Counted from the first letter of the stretch, positions 1 through 8,698 are shown. The stretch: 55,690 nucleotides of DNA from Yinghuangia seranimata (GCF_029953285.1 NZ_JASAOI010000058.1:63547-119236); one strand, 5' to 3'. Notes: generated by a model from the letters alone, not told the origin. Numbers and translations: made by a program.

Positions 1-285
1 CGCACGCAGGCTTCGATGAAGGCGTTCGCGCAGCGGCTGACCGCCGCCGGATGGCGGGTCACCGGCACCGGCGACTGGCACGGCGCCGTGCCCGCGACCA
101 CCGTCTACCACCCGGCCGGGCAGGAGGCCGCCGCGAAGCGGCTGGCCGCGGCCTTCCCGGAAGTGCGGCGCGTCAAGCCGACGTTCGCGGGGATCTCGCA
201 GACCCGACTGGTCGTCATCGTGGTGGACACGCAGAATCCACCATTGGTTCGCAAAGTCTTGGGGACGGAAAGGCCCAAAGGGTAG
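1..285 (+). CDS. LytR C-terminal (LytR_C) domain protein, 5' end outside window
   Basis: The reading frame is open to the first base of the window and stops at the TAG ending at 285, so only the last ~94 residues are visible. They resemble the LytR_C domain of actinobacterial cell-envelope proteins: an alpha/beta pattern with a 'TTVYHPAGQEAAAKRLA' core and a hydrophobic 'RLVVIVVDTQ' strand near the end. These domains usually follow a single N-terminal membrane segment and face outside the membrane. Their biochemical role is unclear. The gene lies 14 bp upstream of otsB on the same strand and may share its transcript. The family call rests on a short fragment. Confidence 0.7.
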   Translation, partial: RTQASMKAFAQRLTAAGWRVTGTGDWHGAVPATTVYHPAGQEAAAKRLAAAFPEVRRVKPTFAGISQTRLVVIVVDTQNPPLVRKVLGTERPKG

Positions 286-299
286 ATAGGTTGGCGGTT

Positions 300-1133
300 A
301 TGGAGCTGCCGCAGCCGACCACCCCAGCCGGCAAGACCGGACTCGCCGCCCTGCTGGACGACCCCGGGCGGGCGGTCGTGGCGCTCGACTTCGACGGAAC
401 GCTCGCGCCCATCGTCGACGACCCCGAGGCGGCGCGCGCCGACGCCGACGCGGTCGTCGCGCTGTCGCGCCTCGCCCCGCACCTGGCCGCCGTCGTCGTC
501 GTGACCGGCCGCCCCGCGGCGGTGGCCGTCGCCTACGGCCGCTTCGCGGGCGTGCCGGGCCTGGACCGCCTCACCGTCCTCGGCCACTACGGGCTGGAGC
601 GGTGGGACGCGGTCAGCGGCCGCGTCCTCGCGCCCGAGGTGCCGGAGGGCGTCGACCGGGTGCGCGCCGAGCTGCCCGGGCTGCTCGCGTCGCTGGGCAT
701 GTGGGCGACCACGTGGACCGAGGACAAGGGGAGCGCGCTCGCCGTGCACACCCGCCGTGCCCCCGACCCGGACGCCGCGCTGGAGGAGCTGCGCGCGCCG
801 CTGGGCGAGCTCGCGGTACGGCACGGCCTGGTCGTCGAACCCGGCCGGTACGTCCTGGAGTTGCGGCCCGCCGGTATGGACAAGGGCCGCGCGCTCACCG
901 GTTTCCTCGCCGAACACGACGCGGCGGCCGTGCTGTTCGCCGGCGACGACCTCGGCGACCTGGCCGCGTTCGACGCCGTGGAAACGCTGCGTGGGAGCGG
1001 TGTCGCGGGTCTGACGGTGTGCAGCGCGTCCGCCGAGGTGCGCGAACTGGCCGAGCGTGCGGACCTCGTGGTCCCGGGCCCGCCCGGGGTCGCGGCGCTG
1101 CTGGCCGCGCTCGCCGACGCGCTGGAGGCATAG
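300..1133 (+). CDS. otsB: Trehalose-6-phosphate phosphatase OtsB
   Basis: This is a 277-aa HAD-superfamily phosphatase that removes phosphate from trehalose-6-phosphate, the second step of the OtsAB pathway, in the cytosol. HAD motif I is 'ALDFDGTLAP' near residue 30, motif II lies around 'VVVVTGR', and the C-terminal 'DKGRAL...FAGDDLGDLAAF' supplies the conserved Lys and the motif IV acidic pair. A much longer in-frame ORF begins at 51, but its first ~80 residues are a shadow of the preceding gene. ATG 300, preceded by ATAGG about 9 nt upstream, is the sensible start. The gene converges on otsA with a ~30 bp gap, so the pathway pair is adjacent but on opposite strands. Confidence 0.93.
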   Translation: MELPQPTTPAGKTGLAALLDDPGRAVVALDFDGTLAPIVDDPEAARADADAVVALSRLAPHLAAVVVVTGRPAAVAVAYGRFAGVPGLDRLTVLGHYGLERWDAVSGRVLAPEVPEGVDRVRAELPGLLASLGMWATTWTEDKGSALAVHTRRAPDPDAALEELRAPLGELAVRHGLVVEPGRYVLELRPAGMDKGRALTGFLAEHDAAAVLFAGDDLGDLAAFDAVETLRGSGVAGLTVCSASAEVRELAERADLVVPGPPGVAALLAALADALEA

Positions 1134-1164
1134 AGCCCGGCGCCGCGTGGGTGTCCCGGGGGGG

Positions 1165-2613
1165 TCAGTCCAGCGCGTCGAGCTGGTCCAGGAACCACTG
1201 CTGCGGGCTCAGCGCGGTCGCGGCGGCGGCCAGCTTCTTCGTCCGCGCGCGCCGCTCGCCGGCGTCCATCGACAGCGCCTCGTGCAGCGCCTCGCTGGTC
1301 GCGGTGACGTCGAACGGGTTGACCACGACGGCGTCCGAGCCCAGTTCCTCGTACGCGCCGGCCTCGCGCGACAGCACCAGCGCGCAGCCGTGCTCGGAGA
1401 CCACCGGGATCTCCTTCGCGACCAGGTTCATGCCGTCCCGGATCGGGTTGACCAGCGCGACGTCGGCCAGCCGGTAGGCCGCGAGCGAGCGCGGGAAGTC
1501 GTCGTTGACGTGCAGCATCAGCGGCTGCCACGTGTCGTCGCCGAACTCGTCGTCGATCTCCTTGGCGATCCGCTGCACCGCCGCCGTGTACTCGCGGTAC
1601 TCGGGCAGGTCGTGCCGCGACGGGTACGCGAACGCGATGTGCACCACGCGGCCGTGCCACTCCGGGCGGCCGCGCAGCAGGTCCCGGTAGGCGAGCAGGC
1701 CCCGCACGATGTTCTTGGACAGCTCGGTGCGGTCGACGCGCACGACCACCTTGCGGTCGCCGACCGCGTCGCGCAGCGTGGCCAGCCGCGCCTCGACGTC
1801 GGGGCGCGCGGCGCGCTCCCGCAGGAAGTCCGCGTCCGCGCCCAGCGCGTGCACGGCGACCTGGGTGCGGCGGCCCTCGTGGGTCACGGTCATCGCCGCG
1901 CGGTCGACGTCCGCGCCGAGCACCTGCTCGCAGCAGTCCAGGAACGAGGACGCCCAGCGGCGGGTCAGGAATCCGGCGTGGTCGGCGCCGAGGATGCCCT
2001 CCAGCACCGCGCGCGAGATGTCGTCCGGCAGCAGCCGGAAGTAGTCCGGCGGGGCCCACGGGGTGTGCGAGAAGTGGCCGATGCGCAGGTCGGGCCGCAG
2101 CCGGCGGAGTATCAGCGGGGTGAGCGTGAGGTGGTAGTCCTGCACGACCACCTTGGCGCCCTCGCCGGCCTCGGCCGCCAGGGCCTGGGCGAAGGCGGCG
2201 TTGTACGCGTCGTACGACGTCCACTCCTTGCGGAAGCGGCCGTCGAAGACCGGCTTCGTGGCGGTGTCGTACAGCAGGTGGTGGATGAACCACAGCGTCG
2301 AGTTCGCTATGGCGTTGTACGCCCGGGCGAACGTCCCCGGGTCGATGTCGAGCAGCCGCACCGCGAGCCCGCCGGTGTCGTGCCCGGCGAGGTCGATGCG
2401 CCCGGAAGGCGACTCGCGCGCCGCCGTGCGGTCCGGGTCCGACAGTGCAGCGCAGACCCATACGGCGCCGGTGCCCTGGCCGGCCGCGGACAGTCCGGAG
2501 ACCAGGCCGCCCCCGCCGCGGTGCACGGAGAGTGACCCGTCGTCCTCGGCCCGGAAGGACACCGGACCGCGGTTGGACGCGACGAGGACCCGGGCTGGGG
2601 CGTTGGGGCTCAT
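1165..2613 (-). CDS. otsA: Trehalose-6-phosphate synthase OtsA (GT20)
   Basis: This 482-aa GT20 glycosyltransferase joins glucose from a nucleotide sugar to glucose-6-phosphate, making trehalose-6-phosphate. Recognisable elements are the N-terminal 'LVASNRGPVSF', 'VVQDYHL' (the acidic residue of the VHDYHL motif), 'IGHFSHTPWAPPDYF', 'HVNDDFPRSLAAYR' and 'NPIRDGMNLVAKE'. The nucleotide-binding Arg/Lys pair of E. coli OtsA (R262/K267) falls in 'VDRTELSKN', which keeps R and K five residues apart but differs from the usual 'DRLDYSKG'. That variant places it in the actinomycete branch related to pseudo-glycosyltransferases such as VldE. Adjacency to otsB argues for real trehalose synthesis. The start at 2613 leaves a 78-bp gap to gpgS upstream on the same strand. 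Confidence 0.92.
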   Translation of the reverse strand: MSPNAPARVLVASNRGPVSFRAEDDGSLSVHRGGGGLVSGLSAAGQGTGAVWVCAALSDPDRTAARESPSGRIDLAGHDTGGLAVRLLDIDPGTFARAYNAIANSTLWFIHHLLYDTATKPVFDGRFRKEWTSYDAYNAAFAQALAAEAGEGAKVVVQDYHLTLTPLILRRLRPDLRIGHFSHTPWAPPDYFRLLPDDISRAVLEGILGADHAGFLTRRWASSFLDCCEQVLGADVDRAAMTVTHEGRRTQVAVHALGADADFLRERAARPDVEARLATLRDAVGDRKVVVRVDRTELSKNIVRGLLAYRDLLRGRPEWHGRVVHIAFAYPSRHDLPEYREYTAAVQRIAKEIDDEFGDDTWQPLMLHVNDDFPRSLAAYRLADVALVNPIRDGMNLVAKEIPVVSEHGCALVLSREAGAYEELGSDAVVVNPFDVTATSEALHEALSMDAGERRARTKKLAAAATALSPQQWFLDQLDALD

Positions 2614-2691
2614 GTCCCCAACCTAGCCAGCCACCCGGTTCGACAAACCCTGACACGCTTCGGGGCGGCCAACGGGGCGCTGATGCCTCCG

Positions 2692-3681
2692 TCAGCCGGC
2701 GAGCGCGTCGCGGGCCCGGTACTCCGGGATCGTGATCATCGGCGGGCGCTCGTGGGCGGCGACGTCGTGGCTGCGTACCTGGAAGCCTTCCTCGTCCCGT
2801 TCGAACTGGGCGAAGACGGTGTTCAGGCGGCCGGTGCCGGGGCGCACCCGGCCGGTGCGGTGCAGGCGCTCCAGGACGGCCTGCCAGATCTCGCCGGCCA
2901 TCAGGCCGAGCCCGGCCTCGTCCTGGTGGCTGTGCCGCCGCACACCGACGTCGACCTGGGCCATCGCGTCCAGGCCGACCAGGTTCAGCGCGTCGATCAG
3001 CATCGCGGTCTCGACGCCGTAGCCGCACGGGAACGGCAGCCGTTCGAGCAGGCCGCGGCGCACCGCGTACTCGCCGCCGAGCGGCTGCACGAATCCGGCG
3101 AGTTCCGGCCAGTACATGTTGAGCAGCGGGCGGGCGACGAGCTCGGTCACGCGGCCGCCGCCGGCCGGGACGACGGTGTCGCCGATCTCCAGCGGCCGGT
3201 CGTACATCGCCTTGACGAGCTGCACCGACGGGTCGGTCAGCAGCGGGCCGATGATGCCGGAGACGAAGTCGGCGGAGAAGCCCCGCAGGTCGGCGTCGAT
3301 GAAGCAGACGATGTCGCCGCTGGTGACCAGAAGCGAGCGCCACAGCACCTCGCCCTTGCCGCGCAGCGCGGGCAGCCGGGGCAGGATGTCGTCGCGGTGC
3401 ACGACACGCGCACCGGCCCGCGCGGCGACCTCGCCGGTGCGGTCGGTGGAGCCGGAGTCGATCACCACGAGCTCGTCGACGAGCGGGTGGCGGTCCATGA
3501 GCTCGGTGCGGATGGTGCGCACGATCTCCCCGACGGTGGGCTCCTCGTCGAGGGCCGGCAGCACCACGCTGATCCGGTGCTTCGCCCGGGCGGCGCGCTT
3601 GGCCTCCACGAGCCGGGGCACCGGCCAGTCGGCGGCGGTCGACGACCGCCGGTCCAGCCAGCGGCTCACCTCGGGCAGCAC
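2692..3681 (-). CDS. gpgS: Glucosyl-3-phosphoglycerate synthase GpgS
   Basis: This 329-aa GT-A glycosyltransferase belongs to the GT81 / GpgS family. It transfers glucose from UDP-glucose to 3-phosphoglycerate, the first committed step to glucosylglycerate and, in mycobacteria, methylglucose lipopolysaccharide. The Rossmann start 'RISVVLPALDEEPTVGEIV', the 'VIDSGSTDRTG' motif, the metal-binding 'FIDADLRGF' D-x-D and 'PLGGEYAVRR' are all present. The gene lies just upstream of otsA on the same strand, so the two stress-solute genes probably share a transcript. Its 5' end faces the SAM-riboswitch leader in a 343-bp divergent region. Confidence 0.9.
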   Translation of the reverse strand: MLPEVSRWLDRRSSTAADWPVPRLVEAKRAARAKHRISVVLPALDEEPTVGEIVRTIRTELMDRHPLVDELVVIDSGSTDRTGEVAARAGARVVHRDDILPRLPALRGKGEVLWRSLLVTSGDIVCFIDADLRGFSADFVSGIIGPLLTDPSVQLVKAMYDRPLEIGDTVVPAGGGRVTELVARPLLNMYWPELAGFVQPLGGEYAVRRGLLERLPFPCGYGVETAMLIDALNLVGLDAMAQVDVGVRRHSHQDEAGLGLMAGEIWQAVLERLHRTGRVRPGTGRLNTVFAQFERDEEGFQVRSHDVAAHERPPMITIPEYRARDALAG

Positions 3682-3867
3682 TGTGGGGTTCCCCTGTCGT
3701 TGCTTGTCGTACGCGTGTTCCTATCAGACATCGTCTCGCGTGGCGGACGCCGATGATCGACCGGCCACGGCTTCGGTTACAGTCTTGGACACGTGATACG
3801 ACGATCGCACGTCGGCTCACACAAACACGGTGCGACCGCTGGGTGACCAGCGGCACAGCCCGTCATA

Positions 3868-4012
3868 GAGCTCATCCAGAGGGGCAGAGGGAACGGCCCG
3901 TTGAAGCCCCGGCAACCATCCGATCGGTACACCCATGTGCGTCGCACGCGGGGCCCCCGGCGGACTGGTGCCAAGTCCGTCCTACGGGAACCCCCGTGGG
4001 GAAGATGAGGAG
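3868..4012 (+). promoter_or_regulatory. SAM-I (S-box) riboswitch in the leader of the ThrC-like operon
   Basis: The leader contains the S-box core: AGAGGGGCAGAGGGA, GGCCCG, GAAGCCCCGGCAACC, and later GGTGCCAAGTCC. P1 is formed by CTCATC (3871-3876) with GATGAG (4004-4009). P2 is built from GGGGC/GCCCC, P3 spans roughly 3915-3970, and P4 is around 3983-3999. The 3' strand of P1 runs straight into the purine-rich ribosome-binding tract GAGGAGAGAGG (4007-4017), which precedes ATG 4025. S-adenosylmethionine binding should stabilise P1 and hide part of that tract, so repression is probably at translation initiation. No U-tract terminator is visible between the aptamer and the start codon. Confidence 0.9.
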
Positions 4013-4024
4013 AGAGGCCTCGCC

Positions 4025-5299
4025 ATGGCTACACCCACGATCGCTCACACCCCCGTTTCCCCCGGCGCCTTCGGCGTGGCCGTCGCGCTGTCCTGTCGCG
4101 AGTGCGGCGAGCGGTACGACCTCGGCCCCAAGTTCGCGTGCGAGTTCTGTTTCGGGCCGCTGGAGGTCGCGTACGACTTCTCCGGCGGCGTGACCCGCGA
4201 GCAGATCGCGGCGGGCCCCAACAACATCTGGCGGTACGCGGGGCTGCTGCCCGTCCCGGCCGACGTGGCCGCCCGCCCCAACCTGAACCCCGGCTTCACC
4301 AAGCTGGTGGAGGCCCGCAACCTGGGCCGCGAGCTGGGCATCCGCGAGCTCTACGTCAAGGACGACTCCGGCAACCCGACGCACTCCTTCAAGGACCGCG
4401 TCGTGGCGATCGCCGTCGAGGCGGCCCGCAACTTCGGCTTCACCACGCTGTCCTGCTCGTCGACCGGCAACCTGGCCGGCGCGGTGGGCGCGGCCGCTGC
4501 CCGCGCGGGCCTGCGGTCGTGCGTGTTCATCCCGTCCGACCTGGAGGCCGGCAAGGTCGTCACGGCGGCGGCGTACGGCGGCGAGCTGGTCGCCATCGAG
4601 GGCAACTACGACGAGGTCAACCGGTTCTGCTCGGAGCTCATCGGCGACGAGGCGGGCGAGGGCTGGGGCTTCGTCAACGTCAACCTGCGGCCGTACTACG
4701 GCGAGGGCTCCAAGACGCTGGCGTACGAGATCGCCGAGCAGCACGGATGGCGTATCCCCGAGCAGATCGTGATCCCGATCGCGTCCGGCTCGCAGCTGAC
4801 CAAGATCGACAAGGGTTTCCGCGAGCTGATCAAGCTCGGCCTGGTCGAGGACACGCCGTACAAGATCTTCGGTGCGCAGGCCGAGGGCTGCTCGCCGGTT
4901 TCGGCGGCCTGGAAGGCCGGGCACGATGTGATCCGGCCGGTGAAGCCGAACACCATCGCGAAGTCGCTGGCGATCGGCAACCCGGCCGACGGCCCGTACG
5001 TGCTCGACGTGTGCAAGCGCACCGGCGGCGCGGTCGAGGACGTCAACGACGAGCAGGTGGTCGAGGCGATCAAGCTGCTGGCGCGCACCGAGGGCATCTT
5101 CGGCGAGACGGCCGGCGGTGTGACGGTGGGCTGCCTCAAGAAGCTGGTCGAGACGGGGCAGCTGGACCCCGAGGCCAGCACCGTCGTCCTCAACACCGGG
5201 GACGGCCTGAAGACCCTGGACGCGATCGAGGCCACCACCGGCGCGACCGCGACGATCCGCCCCAGCCTCGACGCCTTCCGCGCGGCGGGCCTGGCCTGA
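4025..5299 (+). CDS. thrC/metM: Threonine synthase-family PLP enzyme; probable O-phosphohomoserine-dependent homocysteine synthase (MetM-like)
   Basis: This 424-aa fold-type II PLP enzyme resembles long threonine synthases. A zinc-ribbon-like N-terminus has CxxC pairs at C24/C27 and C39/C42, the PLP lysine is K123 in 'THSFKDR', and the phosphate-binding 'SCSSTGNLAGAVGAAAARAG' and 'GSQLTKIDKGF' segments are present. Automatic annotation would say threonine synthase, acting on O-phosphohomoserine. Two context facts point elsewhere: a SAM-I riboswitch controls it, and the next gene, ~60 bp downstream, encodes a CysO-like sulfur carrier. Streptomycetes normally carry another thrC with hom and thrB. 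I recall a published streptomycete ThrC homologue (MetM) that makes homocysteine from O-phosphohomoserine with a small sulfur carrier, and this operon fits that. The fold is clear, the exact reaction inferred. Confidence 0.85.
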   Translation: MATPTIAHTPVSPGAFGVAVALSCRECGERYDLGPKFACEFCFGPLEVAYDFSGGVTREQIAAGPNNIWRYAGLLPVPADVAARPNLNPGFTKLVEARNLGRELGIRELYVKDDSGNPTHSFKDRVVAIAVEAARNFGFTTLSCSSTGNLAGAVGAAAARAGLRSCVFIPSDLEAGKVVTAAAYGGELVAIEGNYDEVNRFCSELIGDEAGEGWGFVNVNLRPYYGEGSKTLAYEIAEQHGWRIPEQIVIPIASGSQLTKIDKGFRELIKLGLVEDTPYKIFGAQAEGCSPVSAAWKAGHDVIRPVKPNTIAKSLAIGNPADGPYVLDVCKRTGGAVEDVNDEQVVEAIKLLARTEGIFGETAGGVTVGCLKKLVETGQLDPEASTVVLNTGDGLKTLDAIEATTGATATIRPSLDAFRAAGLA

Positions 5300-5360
5300 G
5301 CCCCCACGGCCGTGCTGCGGTGCTGCGGTCCTACGGTTTGACTGAAAGGTTGCGACAACG

Positions 5361-5639
5361 ATGAGCGTTTCCGTCCGTATCCCGACCATCCTGCGCACGT
5401 ACACCGGCGGGGCGGCCGAGGTCTCGGCCGAGGGTGCCACGCTGGCCGAGGTGATCGACTCGCTGGAGAAGGCGTACCCCGGCATTGCCGCGCGGCTTCT
5501 CGACGACACCGGCAAGCTGCGCCGCTTCGTGAACGTCTACGTGAATGACGACGACGTGCGTTTCGCCGACGGTCTGGAGACCGCGACCGCCGACGGCGCC
5601 AGCGTGTCGGTGATCCCCGCGGTCGCCGGCGGTTGTTGA
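5361..5639 (+). CDS. cysO: MoaD/ThiS-family sulfur carrier protein, CysO-like, with a C-terminal Gly-Gly-Cys
   Basis: This 92-aa ubiquitin-like beta-grasp carrier is close to mycobacterial CysO ('VRIPTILRTYTGG', 'RFVNVYVNDDDVRF', 'VIPAVAGG'). Such carriers are adenylated at a C-terminal Gly-Gly, converted to a thiocarboxylate, and pass sulfur to an acceptor bound by a PLP enzyme. Mycobacterial CysO ends at Gly-Gly. Here one extra Cys precedes the TGA, so the coded form cannot be adenylated until a protease, expected to be a Mec/JAMM-type peptidase, removes it. No peptidase gene lies in this window. Position directly after the SAM-regulated ThrC-like gene suggests it feeds sulfur to that enzyme. 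AAAGG precedes ATG 5361. Confidence 0.88.
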   Translation: MSVSVRIPTILRTYTGGAAEVSAEGATLAEVIDSLEKAYPGIAARLLDDTGKLRRFVNVYVNDDDVRFADGLETATADGASVSVIPAVAGGC

Positions 5640-5657
5640 TCCTGCAAATAAAGTTGA

Positions 5658-5696
5658 AGTCCGCCGCCCGGCCGGGCCGGGGGGCGGGCTTTTTCA
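5658..5696 (+). terminator. Rho-independent terminator after the thrC-like/cysO operon
   Basis: A GC-rich imperfect hairpin, CCGCCGCCCGGCC against GGCCGGGGGGCGGG (about 5661-5689), is followed by CTTTTT. It starts ~20 nt after the cysO-like stop codon and closes that operon. Confidence 0.8.
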
Positions 5697-6130
5697 TGAT
5701 CGGATAGTGCGGATGCCGCACAAGCGCCGGATTCGGAAGCGCGGATTCCGTGGGACCGTGCCACATGCACCCGCATTTTCCGGAGATGTCGCGGCAACGG
5801 CCACACAATCCCGTGGCCGGGATCACATCCGAATTGAGCTGTTTGTCGCTTTTATGGTAGAGCGTAATGCGGTGTTTGCCGAGGGTTAAGGCGATAGGTC
5901 GCCTTTATTCCTGTCGGATTTCTCGTCCGTTTGACCTGTTGCGTCGGGCATCCATGCGGATACATTCAGCCGCGGTCGGACGGTTCCACGTACTGGATCT
6001 GGTGCGCGGCAACAACTCGCGAACCTGCTTGCCCTGCGCTGACTTCACTCAGTCGGTCAAGAAGTAAGCGAACGACCCGGAGCTGCGGCGCGCAGTTTCC
6101 GTGAAAGGGCCAGTAACAGGGGAGTTAGGA
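5697..6130 (+). promoter_or_regulatory. Long, unusually AT-rich leader of the cold-shock gene
   Basis: No credible gene is visible in this 434-bp stretch; the short ORFs have no actinomycete codon bias. Base composition drops sharply at about 5826-5975. Two perfect hairpins are visible: ATCCCG-TGGC-CGGGAT (5808-5823) and AAGGCGA-TAGG-TCGCCTT (5888-5905), the latter followed by TATTCC. Long structured leaders are typical of cold-shock genes and can act as temperature-sensitive translation switches. I could not fix a promoter; TTGACC at 5931 has no good -10 partner at 17-18 bp. Confidence 0.45.
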
Positions 6131-6334
6131 ATGGCTCAGGGCACCGTCAAGTGGTTCAACGCGGAGAAGGGGTACGGCTTCATCGCGGTCGACGGTGGTG
6201 CGGACGTCTTCGTCCACTACAGCGCGATCCAGATGGACGGGTACCGGACGCTTGAGGAAGGACAGCGGGTCGAGTTCGAGATCTCGCAGGGGCAGAAGGG
6301 CCCGCAGGCCGACATGGTCCGTGTGACCGCCTGA
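6131..6334 (+). CDS. Cold-shock protein (CspA family)
   Basis: This 67-aa single cold-shock domain binds single-stranded RNA and DNA. RNP1 'KGYGFI' and RNP2 'VFVHYSA' are both present and the length is standard for the family. A longer ORF from 6101 exists, but ATG 6131 follows GGGGAG by 6 nt and begins with the family's typical '[10 protein letters not shown]'. It sits between the sulfur-metabolism operon and groEL, the same order as the SCO4295-SCO4296 pair recalled from S. coelicolor. The long low-GC leader upstream suggests regulation at the RNA level. Confidence 0.95.
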   Translation: MAQGTVKWFNAEKGYGFIAVDGGADVFVHYSAIQMDGYRTLEEGQRVEFEISQGQKGPQADMVRVTA

Positions 6335-6494
6335 GCCTGATCGCCGCTCTTCGGATACTGCTCTTCTCTCTGTTCTTCTTCAGACGTGGCCGAGGCCCGG
6401 TCTCCCGTGCGGAGACCGGGCCTCGTCGCTGTCCCGGAGCGGAGTGCCGGCGAGGTCCCGGCGGCGGCGCGAGGCCGCGACGTGCCCGGGTCCG

Positions 6495-8304
<1,810 letters not shown>

Positions 8305-8338
8305 TCCAGCGTTAGCTGATCGGCTGTTCGCCTCACGA

Positions 8339-8371
8339 GGGCGGCACCCCCGCAAGGGGGTGCCGCCCTTC
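8339..8371 (+). terminator. Strong terminator downstream of groEL
   Basis: A perfect 13-bp stem, GGGCGGCACCCCC (8339-8351) paired with GGGGGTGCCGCCC (8356-8368) around a GCAA tetraloop, begins 35 nt after the groEL stop. Confidence 0.9.
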
Positions 8372-8390
8372 GGCGTTTCCGGAACCGGTT

Positions 8391-8415
8391 GGGGCGGGCG
8401 GGGCGGGCGGGGCGG
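8391..8415 (+). repeat. G-tract direct repeat with G-quadruplex potential
   Basis: The 9-bp unit GGGGCGGGC occurs twice in tandem (8391-8399, 8400-8408), followed by GGGGCGG. At least five runs of three or four Gs with one-base spacers meet the usual G-quadruplex pattern. It lies ~40-65 bp upstream of the predicted 5' end of the tRNA-like RNA. Confidence 0.7.
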
Positions 8416-8447
8416 AAAACCCGTGGCCGGGCGCCCGCGCCCGCTTC

Positions 8448-8453
8448 TAGCAT
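8448..8453 (+). promoter_or_regulatory. Candidate -10 element for the tRNA-like RNA
   Basis: TAGCAT resembles the actinomycete -10 hexamer (TANNNT) and ends a few bases before the predicted 5' stem of the RNA, placing initiation at about 8459-8461. No convincing -35 is visible 17-18 bp upstream, so this is tentative. Confidence 0.35.
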
Positions 8454-8456
8454 CGT

Positions 8457-8578
8457 GAACGTGCTTGCGGGAACTACACGTTCCTTCAGTCTCGGTAGAC
8501 ACGTTCCCCCATGGGGAGCGAACCGAGGGTTCAAATCCCTTTACGGAACCTGCGACCTACCCGCGAGCACCCACGTTC
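8457..8578 (+). ncRNA. Bacterial Y RNA-like transcript with a tRNA-like cloverleaf
   Basis: Ends pair over a long distance: 8461-8471 with 8560-8570 (11 bp, one G-U), then 8457-8460 with 8575-8578 (4 bp), with a four-base bulge CCAC on the 3' strand. Inside is a cloverleaf: acceptor-like stem GTTCC/GGAAC (8480-8484/8545-8549), D-like arm GTCT-CGGT-AGAC (8489-8500), anticodon-like arm with 6 bp and the 7-nt loop CCCATGG (8502-8520), and a T-arm GAGGG-TTCAAAT-CCCTT (8525-8541) with a canonical T-loop. It is not a working tRNA: the acceptor stem is short, no CCA follows, and U33 is missing. A bulged closing stem topped by a tRNA mimic is the layout of bacterial Y RNAs (YrlA), and a Ro-like gene starts 120 bp downstream. 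Confidence 0.72.
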
Positions 8579-8610
8579 CGCGCCCGGGGACCTGCGCGTC
8601 CTTCCAGTAA

Positions 8611-8649
8611 TCAGCCTTGAACGCTGACCACACCTGACTGTTAATCAGG
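8611..8649 (+). other. Two tandem hairpins resembling tRNA anticodon arms
   Basis: Hairpin A is TCAGC-CTTGAAC-GCTGA (8611-8627): a 5-bp stem with a 7-nt loop having U33, UGA at 34-36 and A37, one base different from a tRNA-Ser(UGA) loop. Hairpin B is CCTGA-CTGTTAA-TCAGG (8633-8649): a 5-bp stem with the exact tRNA-Asn(GUU) loop, while the stem sequence differs from that of the tRNAs I recall. They are separated by five bases and lie between the Y RNA-like element and the ribosome-binding site GGGAG (8686-8690). Whether they belong to that RNA or to the mRNA leader cannot be told from sequence. Confidence 0.5.
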
Positions 8650-8698
8650 AAACACGGGACCCGCATCCTTCCCCGGGCGCTCTTCGGGAGCCGCCATC

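Noticed and set aside
1165..2613. Annotation as a VldE-type pseudo-glycosyltransferase
   Set aside because: otsB is adjacent, there are no aminocyclitol genes nearby, and other OtsA motifs are intact.
8480..8549. A functional tRNA gene, suggested by the T-loop, D-like arm and CAT in a 7-nt loop
   Set aside because: The acceptor stem is only 5 bp with mismatches after it, there is no CCA-ready end, position 33 of the anticodon loop is C, and a longer closing stem encloses the structure. It is better read as a tRNA mimic.
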